Under the pieces are notes generated by a model, which was not told where the DNA came from, searched no databases, and saw nothing but the letters and a program-made list of their open reading frames with translations. Below, in pieces: positions 54,182-62,828 of a stretch of 64,000 bases of DNA (position 1 is its first letter; each line of letters begins with the position of its first letter). Position numbers and translations under genes: made by a program. The DNA is taken from the NCBI GenBank assembly GCA_947174785.1, contig CAMWKG010000002.1, positions 81,760 through 145,759 on the forward strand. The letters run 5' to 3'. This DNA comes from an uncultured Mollicutes bacterium (lineage in GTDB: Bacteria > Bacillota_I > Bacilli_A > Acholeplasmatales > Anaeroplasmataceae).

Positions 54182-55982
54182 TTGCATTACCTCCTTCCTG
54201 ATAATACTTGCCCTGAACAGTAAACATATGATAATATCCTTGTTTTGCTTTTAAAAGCTCATCATGTGTACCATATTCCTTTAATCCTGTAGAATCAAAG
54301 AAAGCAATTTTATCACAGAATTTGGTAGAAGAAAGACGATGAGAAATATAAATTGCTGTCTTATTTGTTACTAAATCATCAAAGGACTGATAAATTTCTG
54401 CTTCCGCTAAAGCATCTAATGCACTTGTTGGTTCATCTAGTATTACAACATTTCCATTCTTATAAAGTGCTCTAGCAATAGCAAGCTTCTGTCTTTGTCC
54501 TCCAGACATATCTACACCATTCTCATCAATTACCTTTAGCATAGGCGTATCATAAGATAAAGGCAAGCTTTCAATATACTCACTTAAGCCAACACGCCTC
54601 AAGCATTCTTTTCCATATTGGTAAGCATCTTCTGATTGATCTGTTCCAATAACATTTTCCATAATCGTACAGGCAAAGATATCAAAATCTTGAAATACTG
54701 TACTAAACATTTTATAGTACGTTTCCTTATCATACTGTTGAATAGGAATACCGTTCATTAGGATTTCTCCTTTTGTAGGTTTAAATAAACCACAAATCAG
54801 CTTGACTATGGTTGTCTTACCAGCGCCATTTTCACCTACAATAGCCAGCTTTTCTCCTGGAGCTATCGTAAAATTAAATTCTTTTAAAATCCATTTTTCT
54901 GTATCAGGATATTTAAACCAAACATTTCTAAATTCAATTTTAGGAGCTTGATCTAACTGGACATCCGTGATTTCGCCAGTTGTTCTATAAATATCTTGAT
55001 TATCTAAAAAATCAAAATAGGATTCTGTCATTTTCACATTAGTAATGCATGTAGTGACTTCAGAGGCAAAGCTTCTTAATACGGTTGTAAACGCAACAAT
55101 CGTTGTAATGTATAACGAAACATCAGCTATGGTTATTACTTTATCAAAGTAAGCTTGAATGATAAAATAATATGAAAGACCATCCTCAAGAAGTAGCATC
55201 AATAATCCAAATAAAGAATAAAGAAATCTTTTATTTGCTATTGCAGCCATAATTTTGATATAGCTTAAGGATTTATCCTTATATTTTTTCATAAGATAAT
55301 CCTTTAAGCCAAAGACACGAATATCTTTTCCATAAGAGAAATCACTGCATGTCATATAAAAATAATAATCTTGCCTGCTTGCATGAGCCTTATCCTTCTT
55401 GCGCTTGTTAATATAACTGGTAACTCCTTGATTAGCCAAGGCAGTAACAAGCGTAGAACAAAGACATAATAATGCAATCCAAACATTAAACATGGATAGA
55501 ATTACACTAAACAGGATAATACTAATTATACTTTTAAAAATATTTTCTAAATTAGTATAAACTGGTTCAAATCCCCATCCATCTCCCTGTAAAGCTTCAA
55601 AGCCTACATTAACTTCATCTTGAAAATGGGGATTTTCTATTTTTTCATAGTCTATCTCATCATATAATTTTATAACCTTATGAAATTCTTTTTGCCTAAT
55701 ACGAAAATAATTTGTATTCGTAAGTCCTCTTAATATACTAGATATAATATAGCAAAGAATAGAGACTCCCGTAAGAATTCCTATCAAGAGAATCAAATCG
55801 TTTTGAGCTTTAGATTGATAGATGGAATCAATGATTAACTTAGAATAGAATACTCCAATAACTGGAATGCATCCACCAAAAACAGCAATCATTGGCCAGT
55901 AGAAATAAATGGTACTCACTTTAGATGTCTTAATCAGCCGAATCTGTCTTCCTAATGTCCGAAAGAAAGTATTCTTTTTCAT
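54168..55982 (-). CDS. ABC exporter, half-transporter (first of heterodimeric pair)
   Basis: A 604-residue subfamily B exporter with an N-terminal six-helix domain and an ATPase: Walker A GENGAGKTT, Q-loop in TVFQDFDIFA, signature MSGGQRQK, Walker B VVILDEPTSALD and YISHRLSS. Catalytic Glu and switch His are present in both partners, so neither site looks degenerate. It follows the DUF1700/DUF4097 gene by 15 bases and is in the DUF2089 operon. The VDMSGGQ form of the signature also occurs in peptide and lantibiotic exporters, but no precursor peptide is visible. Confidence 0.88.
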   Translation of the reverse strand: MKKNTFFRTLGRQIRLIKTSKVSTIYFYWPMIAVFGGCIPVIGVFYSKLIIDSIYQSKAQNDLILLIGILTGVSILCYIISSILRGLTNTNYFRIRQKEFHKVIKLYDEIDYEKIENPHFQDEVNVGFEALQGDGWGFEPVYTNLENIFKSIISIILFSVILSMFNVWIALLCLCSTLVTALANQGVTSYINKRKKDKAHASRQDYYFYMTCSDFSYGKDIRVFGLKDYLMKKYKDKSLSYIKIMAAIANKRFLYSLFGLLMLLLEDGLSYYFIIQAYFDKVITIADVSLYITTIVAFTTVLRSFASEVTTCITNVKMTESYFDFLDNQDIYRTTGEITDVQLDQAPKIEFRNVWFKYPDTEKWILKEFNFTIAPGEKLAIVGENGAGKTTIVKLICGLFKPTKGEILMNGIPIQQYDKETYYKMFSTVFQDFDIFACTIMENVIGTDQSEDAYQYGKECLRRVGLSEYIESLPLSYDTPMLKVIDENGVDMSGGQRQKLAIARALYKNGNVVILDEPTSALDALAEAEIYQSFDDLVTNKTAIYISHRLSSTKFCDKIAFFDSTGLKEYGTHDELLKAKQGYYHMFTVQGKYYQEGGNANEEA

Positions 55983-55997
55983 AAAAACATCCCCTTT

Positions 55998-56873
55998 TTA
56001 CCATTTAAAACTATTTTTAATTCTTTCAGAGATACTTTTGCTGATAACCTCTCCATCAATTTCAACCTCGCCTGATACCGTTGAAACTTTAACTTTAGAA
56101 GGAGCTGCTCCTTCTTCAATCTTTACATCTCCACTTACAGTGTTAATATTGTAATCAGCTTCAGAAGTGACATGAATATTGATATCTCCTGATACTGTAG
56201 ATAACTTAACAGTATCTGCTGTAAGCTCTTCAATAGTTATATCCCCTGATACTGTACCAATTTTAACATTTGGAGCCTCTACATTATCCAAATCGATGTC
56301 TCCACTAGTGTTATTGATGATGATGGTCTCTTCTGCAACAACATTAAAGCCTTCTATATCTCCATTCACATTAGATAAAGAAAAATCACAACATTGAATT
56401 TTAAAGTCACAAGAAATATCAGTATTCACATTATTTATATTCAACTGATCAAAGATGACATCTAATCCTACATACATAGTTCCTTCAAAATTAGATTCCA
56501 TTTTGAAGAAGGATTTGAATTTTTTGCTTTTTAAATGAATCTTATTTCCTTCTCTTACAATTGAAACATACTTAAATGCTCCCTCATCAATATTAAATTC
56601 TATGCCTGTAATTTCACTAGTTCTAACGAATTCAAATTCTGAAAAGCATTCCAAATCCAAAGTGACCTCATATCTAGTTGAATCCTTTTTTGTTCTACTA
56701 GCCTGAGCTACAATATCTTCTATAGAATCAAAACGCTCTATAATTTCCTCATCTGTCATTCCTGCTTCATGACCTAAAGAAAAATGCTCTGAATATTCAT
56801 TAACAATTTCATCACAATTTTCAACCTTTGCCTCTTTTAAGGCATTTCTTAATTCCTCTAAAAACTTTTCCAT
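55998..56873 (-). CDS. DUF1700-like plus DUF4097 (beta-helix) protein
   Basis: A 291-residue protein. Residues ~1-60 (FLEELRNALKEAKVENCDEIVNEYSEH...) form the helical DUF1700/HAAS-type domain found with sensor-like systems; ~80-280 are a right-handed beta-helix of DUF4097 with repeated TVSGDI/TVSGEV and NVNGDI motifs about 19-23 residues apart. No membrane helix or signal peptide is present, so it is cytosolic or membrane-associated by partners. It starts one base after the DUF2089 gene ends. Such domains are often found in cell-envelope stress operons. Confidence 0.85.
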   Translation of the reverse strand: MEKFLEELRNALKEAKVENCDEIVNEYSEHFSLGHEAGMTDEEIIERFDSIEDIVAQASRTKKDSTRYEVTLDLECFSEFEFVRTSEITGIEFNIDEGAFKYVSIVREGNKIHLKSKKFKSFFKMESNFEGTMYVGLDVIFDQLNINNVNTDISCDFKIQCCDFSLSNVNGDIEGFNVVAEETIIINNTSGDIDLDNVEAPNVKIGTVSGDITIEELTADTVKLSTVSGDINIHVTSEADYNINTVSGDVKIEEGAAPSKVKVSTVSGEVEIDGEVISKSISERIKNSFKW

Positions 56874-56874
56874 T

Positions 56875-57252
56875 TTAATTCAACTCCTTTAATAACCTTT
56901 CTGCTTCTTCAAAGCCTATTTCTTTACGTTTTAATGCGCCTAACACATCTTCTCTAGACATCTTCTCCTCAGGAAGAATGTTATTTGATTCATAGCCTAA
57001 ATTTTTAATCAGTTCAGCTAAATTCTTTTTTACTGTTGGATAAGAAACTCCTAAATCCTTTTCTACACCTTTAATATTTCCTGCATTCTTTATAAAAATT
57101 AATGCAAATTCCTGTAGTTCCGTAGATAAATAATCAAACTTAGATAATTGGAAATCACCTGTAAGCTTAGTATCACAGCATTTACAGGATAATTCTGTAA
57201 CCGTAAGCTTATTCCCACAAATCGGACAGTTTCCTAATATCTTCTTTTTCAT
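56875..57252 (-). CDS. DUF2089-family putative regulator (zinc ribbon plus HTH)
   Basis: A 125-residue protein of the DUF2089 type. An N-terminal zinc ribbon (CPICG and CKCC pairs) is followed by a helix-turn-helix segment (ELQEFALIFIKNAGNIKGVEKDLGVSYPTVKKNL, read in parts) and a C-terminal helix EEAERLLKEL. It is probably a transcription factor. First gene of the operon with DUF1700/DUF4097 and two ABC half-transporters, and so the likely regulator of it. The ATG at 57250-57252 is used; a GTG two codons earlier is possible. Confidence 0.82.
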   Translation of the reverse strand: MKKKILGNCPICGNKLTVTELSCKCCDTKLTGDFQLSKFDYLSTELQEFALIFIKNAGNIKGVEKDLGVSYPTVKKNLAELIKNLGYESNNILPEEKMSREDVLGALKRKEIGFEEAERLLKELN

Positions 57253-57285
57253 AAGCACACATCCTTTTCTTAAATTTATACTTCT

Positions 57286-57313
57286 ATATTACAACAAAAA
57301 TTAATTTTGTCAA
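57286..57313 (-). promoter_or_regulatory. Promoter of the DUF2089 operon
   Basis: TTGACA (57308-57313), 16 bases, TAATAT (57286-57291) on the minus strand. A/T tracts directly upstream of the -35 look like an UP element. Confidence 0.78.
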
Positions 57314-57321
57314 CACTTTTA

Positions 57322-57372
57322 ATTAATTTTTTTAATTTTTATATTAATTTTTTTAATTTTTATATTAATTTT
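57322..57372. repeat. Two perfect 21-bp AT-only repeats plus a partial third copy
   Basis: The unit at 57322-57342 is repeated exactly at 57343-57363 and partly at 57364-57372. Each has a T7 and a T5 tract; 21 bp equals two helical turns, so the A/T tracts lie on one face of the helix. It abuts the DUF2089 promoter. The remainder of the 57253-57570 gap holds that promoter and the potD terminator; nothing else is seen. Confidence 0.85.
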
Positions 57373-57468
57373 GTTGAAAATAAGACTAAAATGAGGCTAA
57401 AATCTAAAAACAAATAAACTTTTTAAGTGAAATTACTCCCTTCTTTCCTTGAAATTTTTACGTAAAGC

Positions 57469-57498
57469 ATAAAAAAGGCTTGGCAAAAGCCAAACCTT
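57469..57498 (-). terminator. Terminator of the pot operon
   Basis: AAGGCTTGGC (57475-57484), loop AAAA, GCCAAACCTT (57489-57498), then TTTTTT on the minus strand. About 70 bases after the potD stop. Confidence 0.9.
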
Positions 57499-57570
57499 AA
57501 AGTTTATAATATTGATATTTTTTATGTATAAATCATTTATTTGAAAATGTTTGAGCAAAGAAGCAGCTTA

Positions 57571-58914
57571 TTAATTTGCTTTTGCCTTTGCATTATTAAA
57601 TGTAGAATTGATTGTATTAATGTATTTTCTAGAGAAGGTTGCTAAAATGTCTCCCTTGTAATGCTTCTCTTTTCCATCAGGAAGTATTATTTTTTCTTCC
57701 TTAGGATAATACTTATCAAAGGCAATTCCAATTGCCATATCATAAATCTTCCAAAACAAATCAGAATCATATGCACCATCTGTGCTAAATCCTTCTAAAT
57801 CATTAGCACTAAATTCAACATTTTTAAGACTTACGATATCTTCATATAATCCTACATAAGGTGCATTATAACTAACATAATATGTATTCTTTAATGCAGG
57901 ATCTGCATGGTTAGGTCCTTCATCTCTGCCACACATAAAATTGATAAATTCCAATGCCAAATCATAATTAGCAGCATGCTTAGGAATAACAAAGTTATCA
58001 CAAAAAGCTATAGTGTTACTTGGAATAAAGATATCAAAGCCAACCTGATATTTATCTTTATAAATTCCTGCATCTGTTGTAATTGTTTCTACCATTGTAC
58101 TAAAATCATTTATTTCCACATCTTTAGCAAGATATGCATCCATTACTGTAGAGGCAACATTCTCACAATAATAATACAAGAAGTCTCCTGTCCACATAAA
58201 ACCCAAATCACGATTTTTAGCTACAATATCCTTTTTAATATCATCTGTTCCCCAGGTTTCATATTTCATATTTCTAATTAAGGAATAGATTTGATTTAAC
58301 TCTGCTTTAGTAAGCTCTGCTTCTGTATCAAAGCCTAGATATCTGCAAGCAGCATAATATGCATGTAGATTAGAATCATACATTGCCACTCTTGTTCCTG
58401 CAGGAAGACTACTTCTATCAAATAGGGAAGCCCATTCATTAGAGGAGGTTGTTACAGCCTCCTTCAAGCCTTCCTTATAGGTAGAATAAACAATCCCCCA
58501 TGTCCCCCATAAATAAGGAACATAATAAGAGGTAATACCTGACATTTTTGACTCAAGTGTGTCTGCGATACCTTTCACACCTGGCATTCTATCCTCAGGC
58601 TTATAGTTAGGAACTCGGCTAAAATCAATTTCCTGTAGCATATCATTTTGTGCCATTTTTAATACCATATAGTCTGAGGGACACATCACATCAAAGCAAG
58701 TTGTTCCTGCACTTATTTTAGAATAGAATAATTCATTGGATTCCCCTAGCTCCATTGCAACCTCACAATGATATAAGCTTTCAAATTCCTGTAGCATATC
58801 TTCATCAACATATTCTCCCCAATTCAGAAACAATAAAACATTTCTTCTTTGACAAGAGCATAACGCTATTAGGAAGAAAAAACTAAGAAATACAAAACTA
58901 ATTCTTTTTCGCAT
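57571..58914 (-). CDS. potD: Spermidine/putrescine-binding lipoprotein PotD
   Basis: Polyamine-binding lipoprotein of the Pot importer. Signal peptide MRKRISFVFLSFF... ends in the lipobox LCSC (C21). The mature part has the family's opening LLFLNWGEYVDEDMLQEFE, SPSDYM-like CPSDYMVLKM, the YLWGTWGIVYS ligand-site segment, and DNFVIPKHAANYDLALEFINFM. 447 residues is longer than the ~350 usual, with extra loops. The ATG at 58912-58914 overlaps potC by 17 bases; AGAGGAC lies in front. Last gene of the operon. Confidence 0.93.
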   Translation of the reverse strand: MRKRISFVFLSFFFLIALCSCQRRNVLLFLNWGEYVDEDMLQEFESLYHCEVAMELGESNELFYSKISAGTTCFDVMCPSDYMVLKMAQNDMLQEIDFSRVPNYKPEDRMPGVKGIADTLESKMSGITSYYVPYLWGTWGIVYSTYKEGLKEAVTTSSNEWASLFDRSSLPAGTRVAMYDSNLHAYYAACRYLGFDTEAELTKAELNQIYSLIRNMKYETWGTDDIKKDIVAKNRDLGFMWTGDFLYYYCENVASTVMDAYLAKDVEINDFSTMVETITTDAGIYKDKYQVGFDIFIPSNTIAFCDNFVIPKHAANYDLALEFINFMCGRDEGPNHADPALKNTYYVSYNAPYVGLYEDIVSLKNVEFSANDLEGFSTDGAYDSDLFWKIYDMAIGIAFDKYYPKEEKIILPDGKEKHYKGDILATFSRKYINTINSTFNNAKAKAN

Positions 58915-59776
58915 GTCCTCTTCTTCCTTTCGTCCAAATTGCATATAAAATGATGAGTATCATTGAAATGGCTGTTAACGCAGTTGAGAAAGCATACACC
59001 CCTGGGAATAGAGATTTCTTTCCTATTGAAGAATAAATCCATATAGAGAGAGTGTTAAATCCATTTCCTGTCGTAAAATAACCTACTACGAAATCTTCAA
59101 AGCTAATTGTAAAGGCTAAAACAACTCCTGAAAATATTCCTCCACGTATTGCAGGAATTAAAACTCGGATCACTGATTTTAAAGGTTTAATACCCAAATC
59201 CATACTTGCATCCATTAAATTCGGATCAATTTCCTTCATTTTAGGCAAAACAGATAATATAATGTATGGAAAAATAAAGAACAAATGCGCAATTAAAATT
59301 GTCCAAAATCCAAAGATATGTCGATTAATTGGCAATAATAATGAGAATATCAGCATTATAGATATACCTGTTACAATATCGGCATTAAGTAATGGAATAT
59401 TATTTAATAGCATCAATCTAGATTTTACCTTCGGTGGCAAATAGAAAATACCAATTGCCACAAATGTTCCTAATACGGCTGCAATCAATGTGGCTGTTAT
59501 AGAAACTAAAAATGTATTCTTAATAGAATTGGTAAGGCTACGCTTTGAAAACATCTGTAAATAGTTATCAAACGTAAAGTTTTGGAACTCTGTTGTAGAA
59601 GCGCTAGAGTTAAAGGATTGGATTGCAATAACAATTACGGATAAATATAGCATGAAAATCGAAAAGATAACCAAAATGATTTTAACTACTTTCCAAACCA
59701 TAGTTAACGCACGATAGTCCTTATATCCATATTCTTCTAAAGTAGCCTTCGGAAATTTCACTTCTTCGTTCATCAT
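58898..59776 (-). CDS. potC: Spermidine/putrescine ABC transporter permease PotC
   Basis: 292-residue membrane protein with six helices. The EAA-type loop reads DASMDLGIKPLKSVIRVLIPAIRGGI, and FSISFEDFVVGYFTTG-like residues follow, as in PotC. A hydrophilic N-terminus of ~25 residues (MMNEEVKFPKATLEEYGYKDY) precedes the first helix. The start overlaps the TGA stop of potB by four bases (ATGA), hence coupled translation. Confidence 0.93.
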   Translation of the reverse strand: MMNEEVKFPKATLEEYGYKDYRALTMVWKVVKIILVIFSIFMLYLSVIVIAIQSFNSSASTTEFQNFTFDNYLQMFSKRSLTNSIKNTFLVSITATLIAAVLGTFVAIGIFYLPPKVKSRLMLLNNIPLLNADIVTGISIMLIFSLLLPINRHIFGFWTILIAHLFFIFPYIILSVLPKMKEIDPNLMDASMDLGIKPLKSVIRVLIPAIRGGIFSGVVLAFTISFEDFVVGYFTTGNGFNTLSIWIYSSIGKKSLFPGVYAFSTALTAISMILIILYAIWTKGRRGHAKKN

Positions 59777-60636
59777 ATAAGTGTCTCTCCTTCCTTATCA
59801 ATTTTATTGATTAAAAGGATAGAGCCTAATATGATTACAAGAACTATAATGGCTAGTACAGCTCCTTGATTATAGCTCATATTGATAAAGCTCTGTTCGA
59901 TAATATTTCCGATGAGTAAAATATTACCTGCACCTAAAACCTTAGGGATAGCAAAGCCAGATAGACAAGGAAGTAAAACCATCATAGAACCTGATACAAC
60001 TCCCTTTAAGGATAATGGCACAATGACCTTCCAAAACTTAGTAAAGTTTGTTACCCCTAAATCTAAGGCTGCTTCCTCTAGATAAGGATCTATTTTTTCT
60101 AAGGAAGTATAAATTGGTAGTACAATAAAAGGTAAATAAGTAAATACCATTCCTAAAAGAATTGCCCAATCAGTACCTATAATATTTAATCCTGGAATAT
60201 GAAAAATATCTGATAAAATATTTTCAGGCTTAAATATGGATGCAAGAGCGTTTATTCTAAGCAAAACATTTGTCCACATCGGTAAGATTAACAATAAAAG
60301 AATCATATATTTATTTTTGATTTTAGATTTATATAAGCTGTATGCTAATAAATATCCAAAAAAGATACAAAGAATTGTAGTCAAAATACTGTACTTTAAG
60401 GAATTCCAAAAAGCAATTAAAACAGATTCTGTTCCAATAATTGCAAAATTATTTATTGTAAATTGCATATCACTAAAACGGATTCCCTCTGTATCTACAA
60501 ACATCAGGCAAAACATAATCAGTACTGGAAAACAGGCCAAAATATAAAGCCAGTACATATAAGGTCTCGCCAAGCGATCCAAGTGATGATTGCCTGCTGG
60601 ATGAGACTTAGCTACTCTGTTACGATGGTTTTGCAT
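59773..60636 (-). CDS. potB: Spermidine/putrescine ABC transporter permease PotB
   Basis: 287-residue membrane partner of PotC. Six helices, with the EAA loop EEAALDLGVTNFTKFWKVIVPLSLKGV and the LPCLSGFAIPKVLGAGN segment typical of PotB. The N-terminus is His- and Arg-rich. The start overlaps potA by 25 bases; AAGGA lies upstream. The TGA stop is part of the overlap with potC. Confidence 0.93.
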   Translation of the reverse strand: MQNHRNRVAKSHPAGNHHLDRLARPYMYWLYILACFPVLIMFCLMFVDTEGIRFSDMQFTINNFAIIGTESVLIAFWNSLKYSILTTILCIFFGYLLAYSLYKSKIKNKYMILLLLILPMWTNVLLRINALASIFKPENILSDIFHIPGLNIIGTDWAILLGMVFTYLPFIVLPIYTSLEKIDPYLEEAALDLGVTNFTKFWKVIVPLSLKGVVSGSMMVLLPCLSGFAIPKVLGAGNILLIGNIIEQSFINMSYNQGAVLAIIVLVIILGSILLINKIDKEGETLI

Positions 60637-61802
60637 GAGCCGTCTTCCTTCATCAAGCAGATTTCATATGGGTCTACAGATAACCCAACCTTTTGCCCTG
60701 TTTTTATATCCTCATAGGTATGAACCACAAATTCTTGGCCTTGTAAGTCCACACAAAGCTCATAATGCACGCCCTTAAATATAGAGGAGGTTACATTTCC
60801 AACAAGCTTAGCTTTCTTAAGAGGAACAACATCCCAGTCTTCAGGACGAATGACAACATCTACTACCTCACCATCCTCAAACTGATAGCCGACACATTCA
60901 AAGTCTACATCCAAGAAACGAACTAAATTCTTCTTGACATAAACTCCACGTACAATATTAGACTCTCCAATAAAGTTAGCGACAAAACGATTGACTGGTT
61001 CATTATAAATATCCTTTGGAGTACCTAGCTGTTGGATAATACCATCCTTCATGACAACAATACGATCTGACATAACCATAGCTTCTTCTTGGTCATGGGT
61101 GACAAAAATAAAGGTAATTCCTAAATCTCTTTGCATTTCCTTAAGCTCATATTGCATGTTTTGTCTAAGCTTTAAATCTAGGGCAGACAACGGTTCATCC
61201 AATAAAAGAATTTTAGGTTTTAAAATGATGGCTCTTGCAATAGCAACTCTCTGCATTTGACCGCCAGACATATTCGTTATTTTTCGGTCCTCAAAGCCAG
61301 CTAAATTTACCATCTCTAATGCAGATTTAACTGCACTCTTTAATTTTTCCTTTAGCTTCCAGTTCATATCAAAAAAAGTAATTTTATTTGCCTTTTCCTC
61401 TGGAACACCTAAAGCCAATTTATCCCTTGTTATTTCTTCTTTTAAAGCCTCTTTACCGCCAAAAAATTCTATCATAAATTTTCTGCCACGATTCTTTAAG
61501 CCAAAGGCTACATTATTAAATACATTCAAATGAGGAAATAATGCATACCTTTGAAATACCGTATTAATTGGTCGTGCATAGGCAGGAAGATCGTTGATTT
61601 CCTTTCCATTCACAACAATTTGTCCAGAATCAGGATTTTCAAATCCACCAATCATACGTAATGTTGTTGTCTTACCACAACCAGATGGTCCCAATAGGGT
61701 AAGAAATTCATTTTCATAAATTGTTAAATTAATATTGTCTACGACAGTTACTGCACCATACTGCTTCACAATATTGTGCAATTCGATAATTGGTTTACCC
61801 AC
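60612..61802 (-). CDS. potA: Spermidine/putrescine ABC transporter ATPase PotA
   Basis: ATPase of the polyamine importer. Walker A GPSGCGKTT (38-46), Q-loop Q84 in VFQRYALFPHL, signature MSGGQMQR (178-185), Walker B LLLLDEPLSALD, switch His in THDQEEAM, and a C-terminal TOBE domain (~290-396). The stretch between Q-loop and signature is ~95 residues, about 43 more than usual, with an added charged helical segment (~105-150). The only plausible start is the GTG at 61800-61802, with a weak Shine-Dalgarno. First gene of the potABCD operon. Confidence 0.93.
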   Translation of the reverse strand: MGKPIIELHNIVKQYGAVTVVDNINLTIYENEFLTLLGPSGCGKTTTLRMIGGFENPDSGQIVVNGKEINDLPAYARPINTVFQRYALFPHLNVFNNVAFGLKNRGRKFMIEFFGGKEALKEEITRDKLALGVPEEKANKITFFDMNWKLKEKLKSAVKSALEMVNLAGFEDRKITNMSGGQMQRVAIARAIILKPKILLLDEPLSALDLKLRQNMQYELKEMQRDLGITFIFVTHDQEEAMVMSDRIVVMKDGIIQQLGTPKDIYNEPVNRFVANFIGESNIVRGVYVKKNLVRFLDVDFECVGYQFEDGEVVDVVIRPEDWDVVPLKKAKLVGNVTSSIFKGVHYELCVDLQGQEFVVHTYEDIKTGQKVGLSVDPYEICLMKEDGSCKTIVTE

Positions 61803-61910
61803 CGCAATTTACCGAACTTGAAGAACAATTTGTAAGTTCTTCTCCTCTTTTTCCTTTCCTCCGTATTTTTTAAGGAATGAGTCCTTGAATACCATCTATT
61901 TTTTATAGAC
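61803..61910 (-). promoter_or_regulatory. Leader of the pot operon with small hairpins
   Basis: About 108 bases between predicted transcription start and the GTG of potA. On the minus strand TCTAT/ATAGA, AAGGA/TCCTT and GAAGAAC/GTTCTTC can form three short hairpins, and a strong AGGAGG-like stretch lies ~40 bases before the start with no start codon after it. No known riboswitch is recognised. Confidence 0.35.
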
Positions 61911-61916
61911 GAAATA

Positions 61917-61944
61917 ATTATACAACAAATTTGAAATTTGACAA
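61917..61944 (-). promoter_or_regulatory. Promoter of potABCD
   Basis: TTGTCA (61939-61944), 16 bases, TATAAT (61917-61922) on the minus strand. Confidence 0.78.
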
Positions 61945-61961
61945 GAAAAAATATATTTTTT

Positions 61962-62000
61962 TATAAAAAAAATATTCCCCTCAAATGAAGGGGATATTTA
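61962..62000 (-). terminator. Terminator after the GT8 gene
   Basis: AATATTCCCCT pairs with AGGGGATATTT (61971-61981 with 61989-61999, one bulge); the minus strand continues into eight T residues. Confidence 0.85.
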
Positions 62001-62002
62001 TC

Positions 62003-62824
62003 TTATTCATATTCTAGCTTTGCTTCCATAGGAAAAATACGCTCATAAGCCTCATATAGATCATCAAAATCATGGATTTTGAAAAAGCTGTGAAGCTTTT
62101 TTACATTCCATTGCTTATAATTGTACACCTTAAAGAATGGTAAGTATCTTATGCCCTTACAAAAGTGTTTAATGACAGTGTCTGGTTTAATACTACGCTG
62201 TTCGTTAAAGCGGAAAGGAATATAAACCTTTTCTTTACAATACTTATACAATGCAGACTGATCAGAAAAATATAGCTTCTTCTTTTGGAGTAAAGAAACG
62301 GCCTTTTCAAAAAGATTTGTTTCTTTTACTCTTTTCACATTAATATATAGGACTCCTGAATTAAAATAATCCTTTTTAATCCAGAACTTACCTAAATAAT
62401 CTAAACAAACAGCCATTTCCTTATTCTCTATATCAATTTTCTTAAACTCCTCTAAAGAGGCACAGGTCATTGTGTCCGCATCTAAATAGATTAATTTATC
62501 ACATTCAATGTATCTAGGAAACAAAAGGCGAATTAAAGAGGCTGGAGAATATTTAGGATCCATATTAGGTGTATCCTTAAAGGTGGCTTCAAAATCCTTT
62601 GAAATATCATAATAAGAAACTTCATTTTCAAAATTAAAGCCCTTCATTACTTTTCTTAAATAATCTACAGATTCTTCTGATATCTTAGGAACCTTTGACC
62701 AAGAGATTTCCATAGTCATAATATGTAAATGAATCGGTTCCTTTGTATGCTTCATCATAGATAAAACATTTAAACAAATGCCATGAAATATTTTCTGATT
62801 TCCTGTCTGCAACACATGTATCAT
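62003..62824 (-). CDS. Family 8 glycosyltransferase
   Basis: A 273-residue retaining GT8-type transferase (LgtC/glycogenin-like). Motifs: N-terminal strand IHVLQTGN, the metal-binding D115-A-D117 in IYLDADT, FNSGVLYINV, DQSALYKYC, and a late HFCKGIRYLP supplying the His ligand. Donor sugar is a nucleotide sugar such as UDP-galactose or UDP-glucose; acceptor unknown, likely a lipid or wall glycan. It starts four bases after the flippase-like gene ends, suggesting both act in one surface-glycan or glycolipid pathway. Confidence 0.9.
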   Translation of the reverse strand: MIHVLQTGNQKIFHGICLNVLSMMKHTKEPIHLHIMTMEISWSKVPKISEESVDYLRKVMKGFNFENEVSYYDISKDFEATFKDTPNMDPKYSPASLIRLLFPRYIECDKLIYLDADTMTCASLEEFKKIDIENKEMAVCLDYLGKFWIKKDYFNSGVLYINVKRVKETNLFEKAVSLLQKKKLYFSDQSALYKYCKEKVYIPFRFNEQRSIKPDTVIKHFCKGIRYLPFFKVYNYKQWNVKKLHSFFKIHDFDDLYEAYERIFPMEAKLEYE

Positions 62825-62828
62825 ATCC

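Noticed and set aside
56000..56400. Repeats in the DUF4097 gene as a DNA-level repeat array or CRISPR
   Set aside because: They come from the protein's beta-helix TVSGDI pattern; DNA copies differ and there are no regular spacers.
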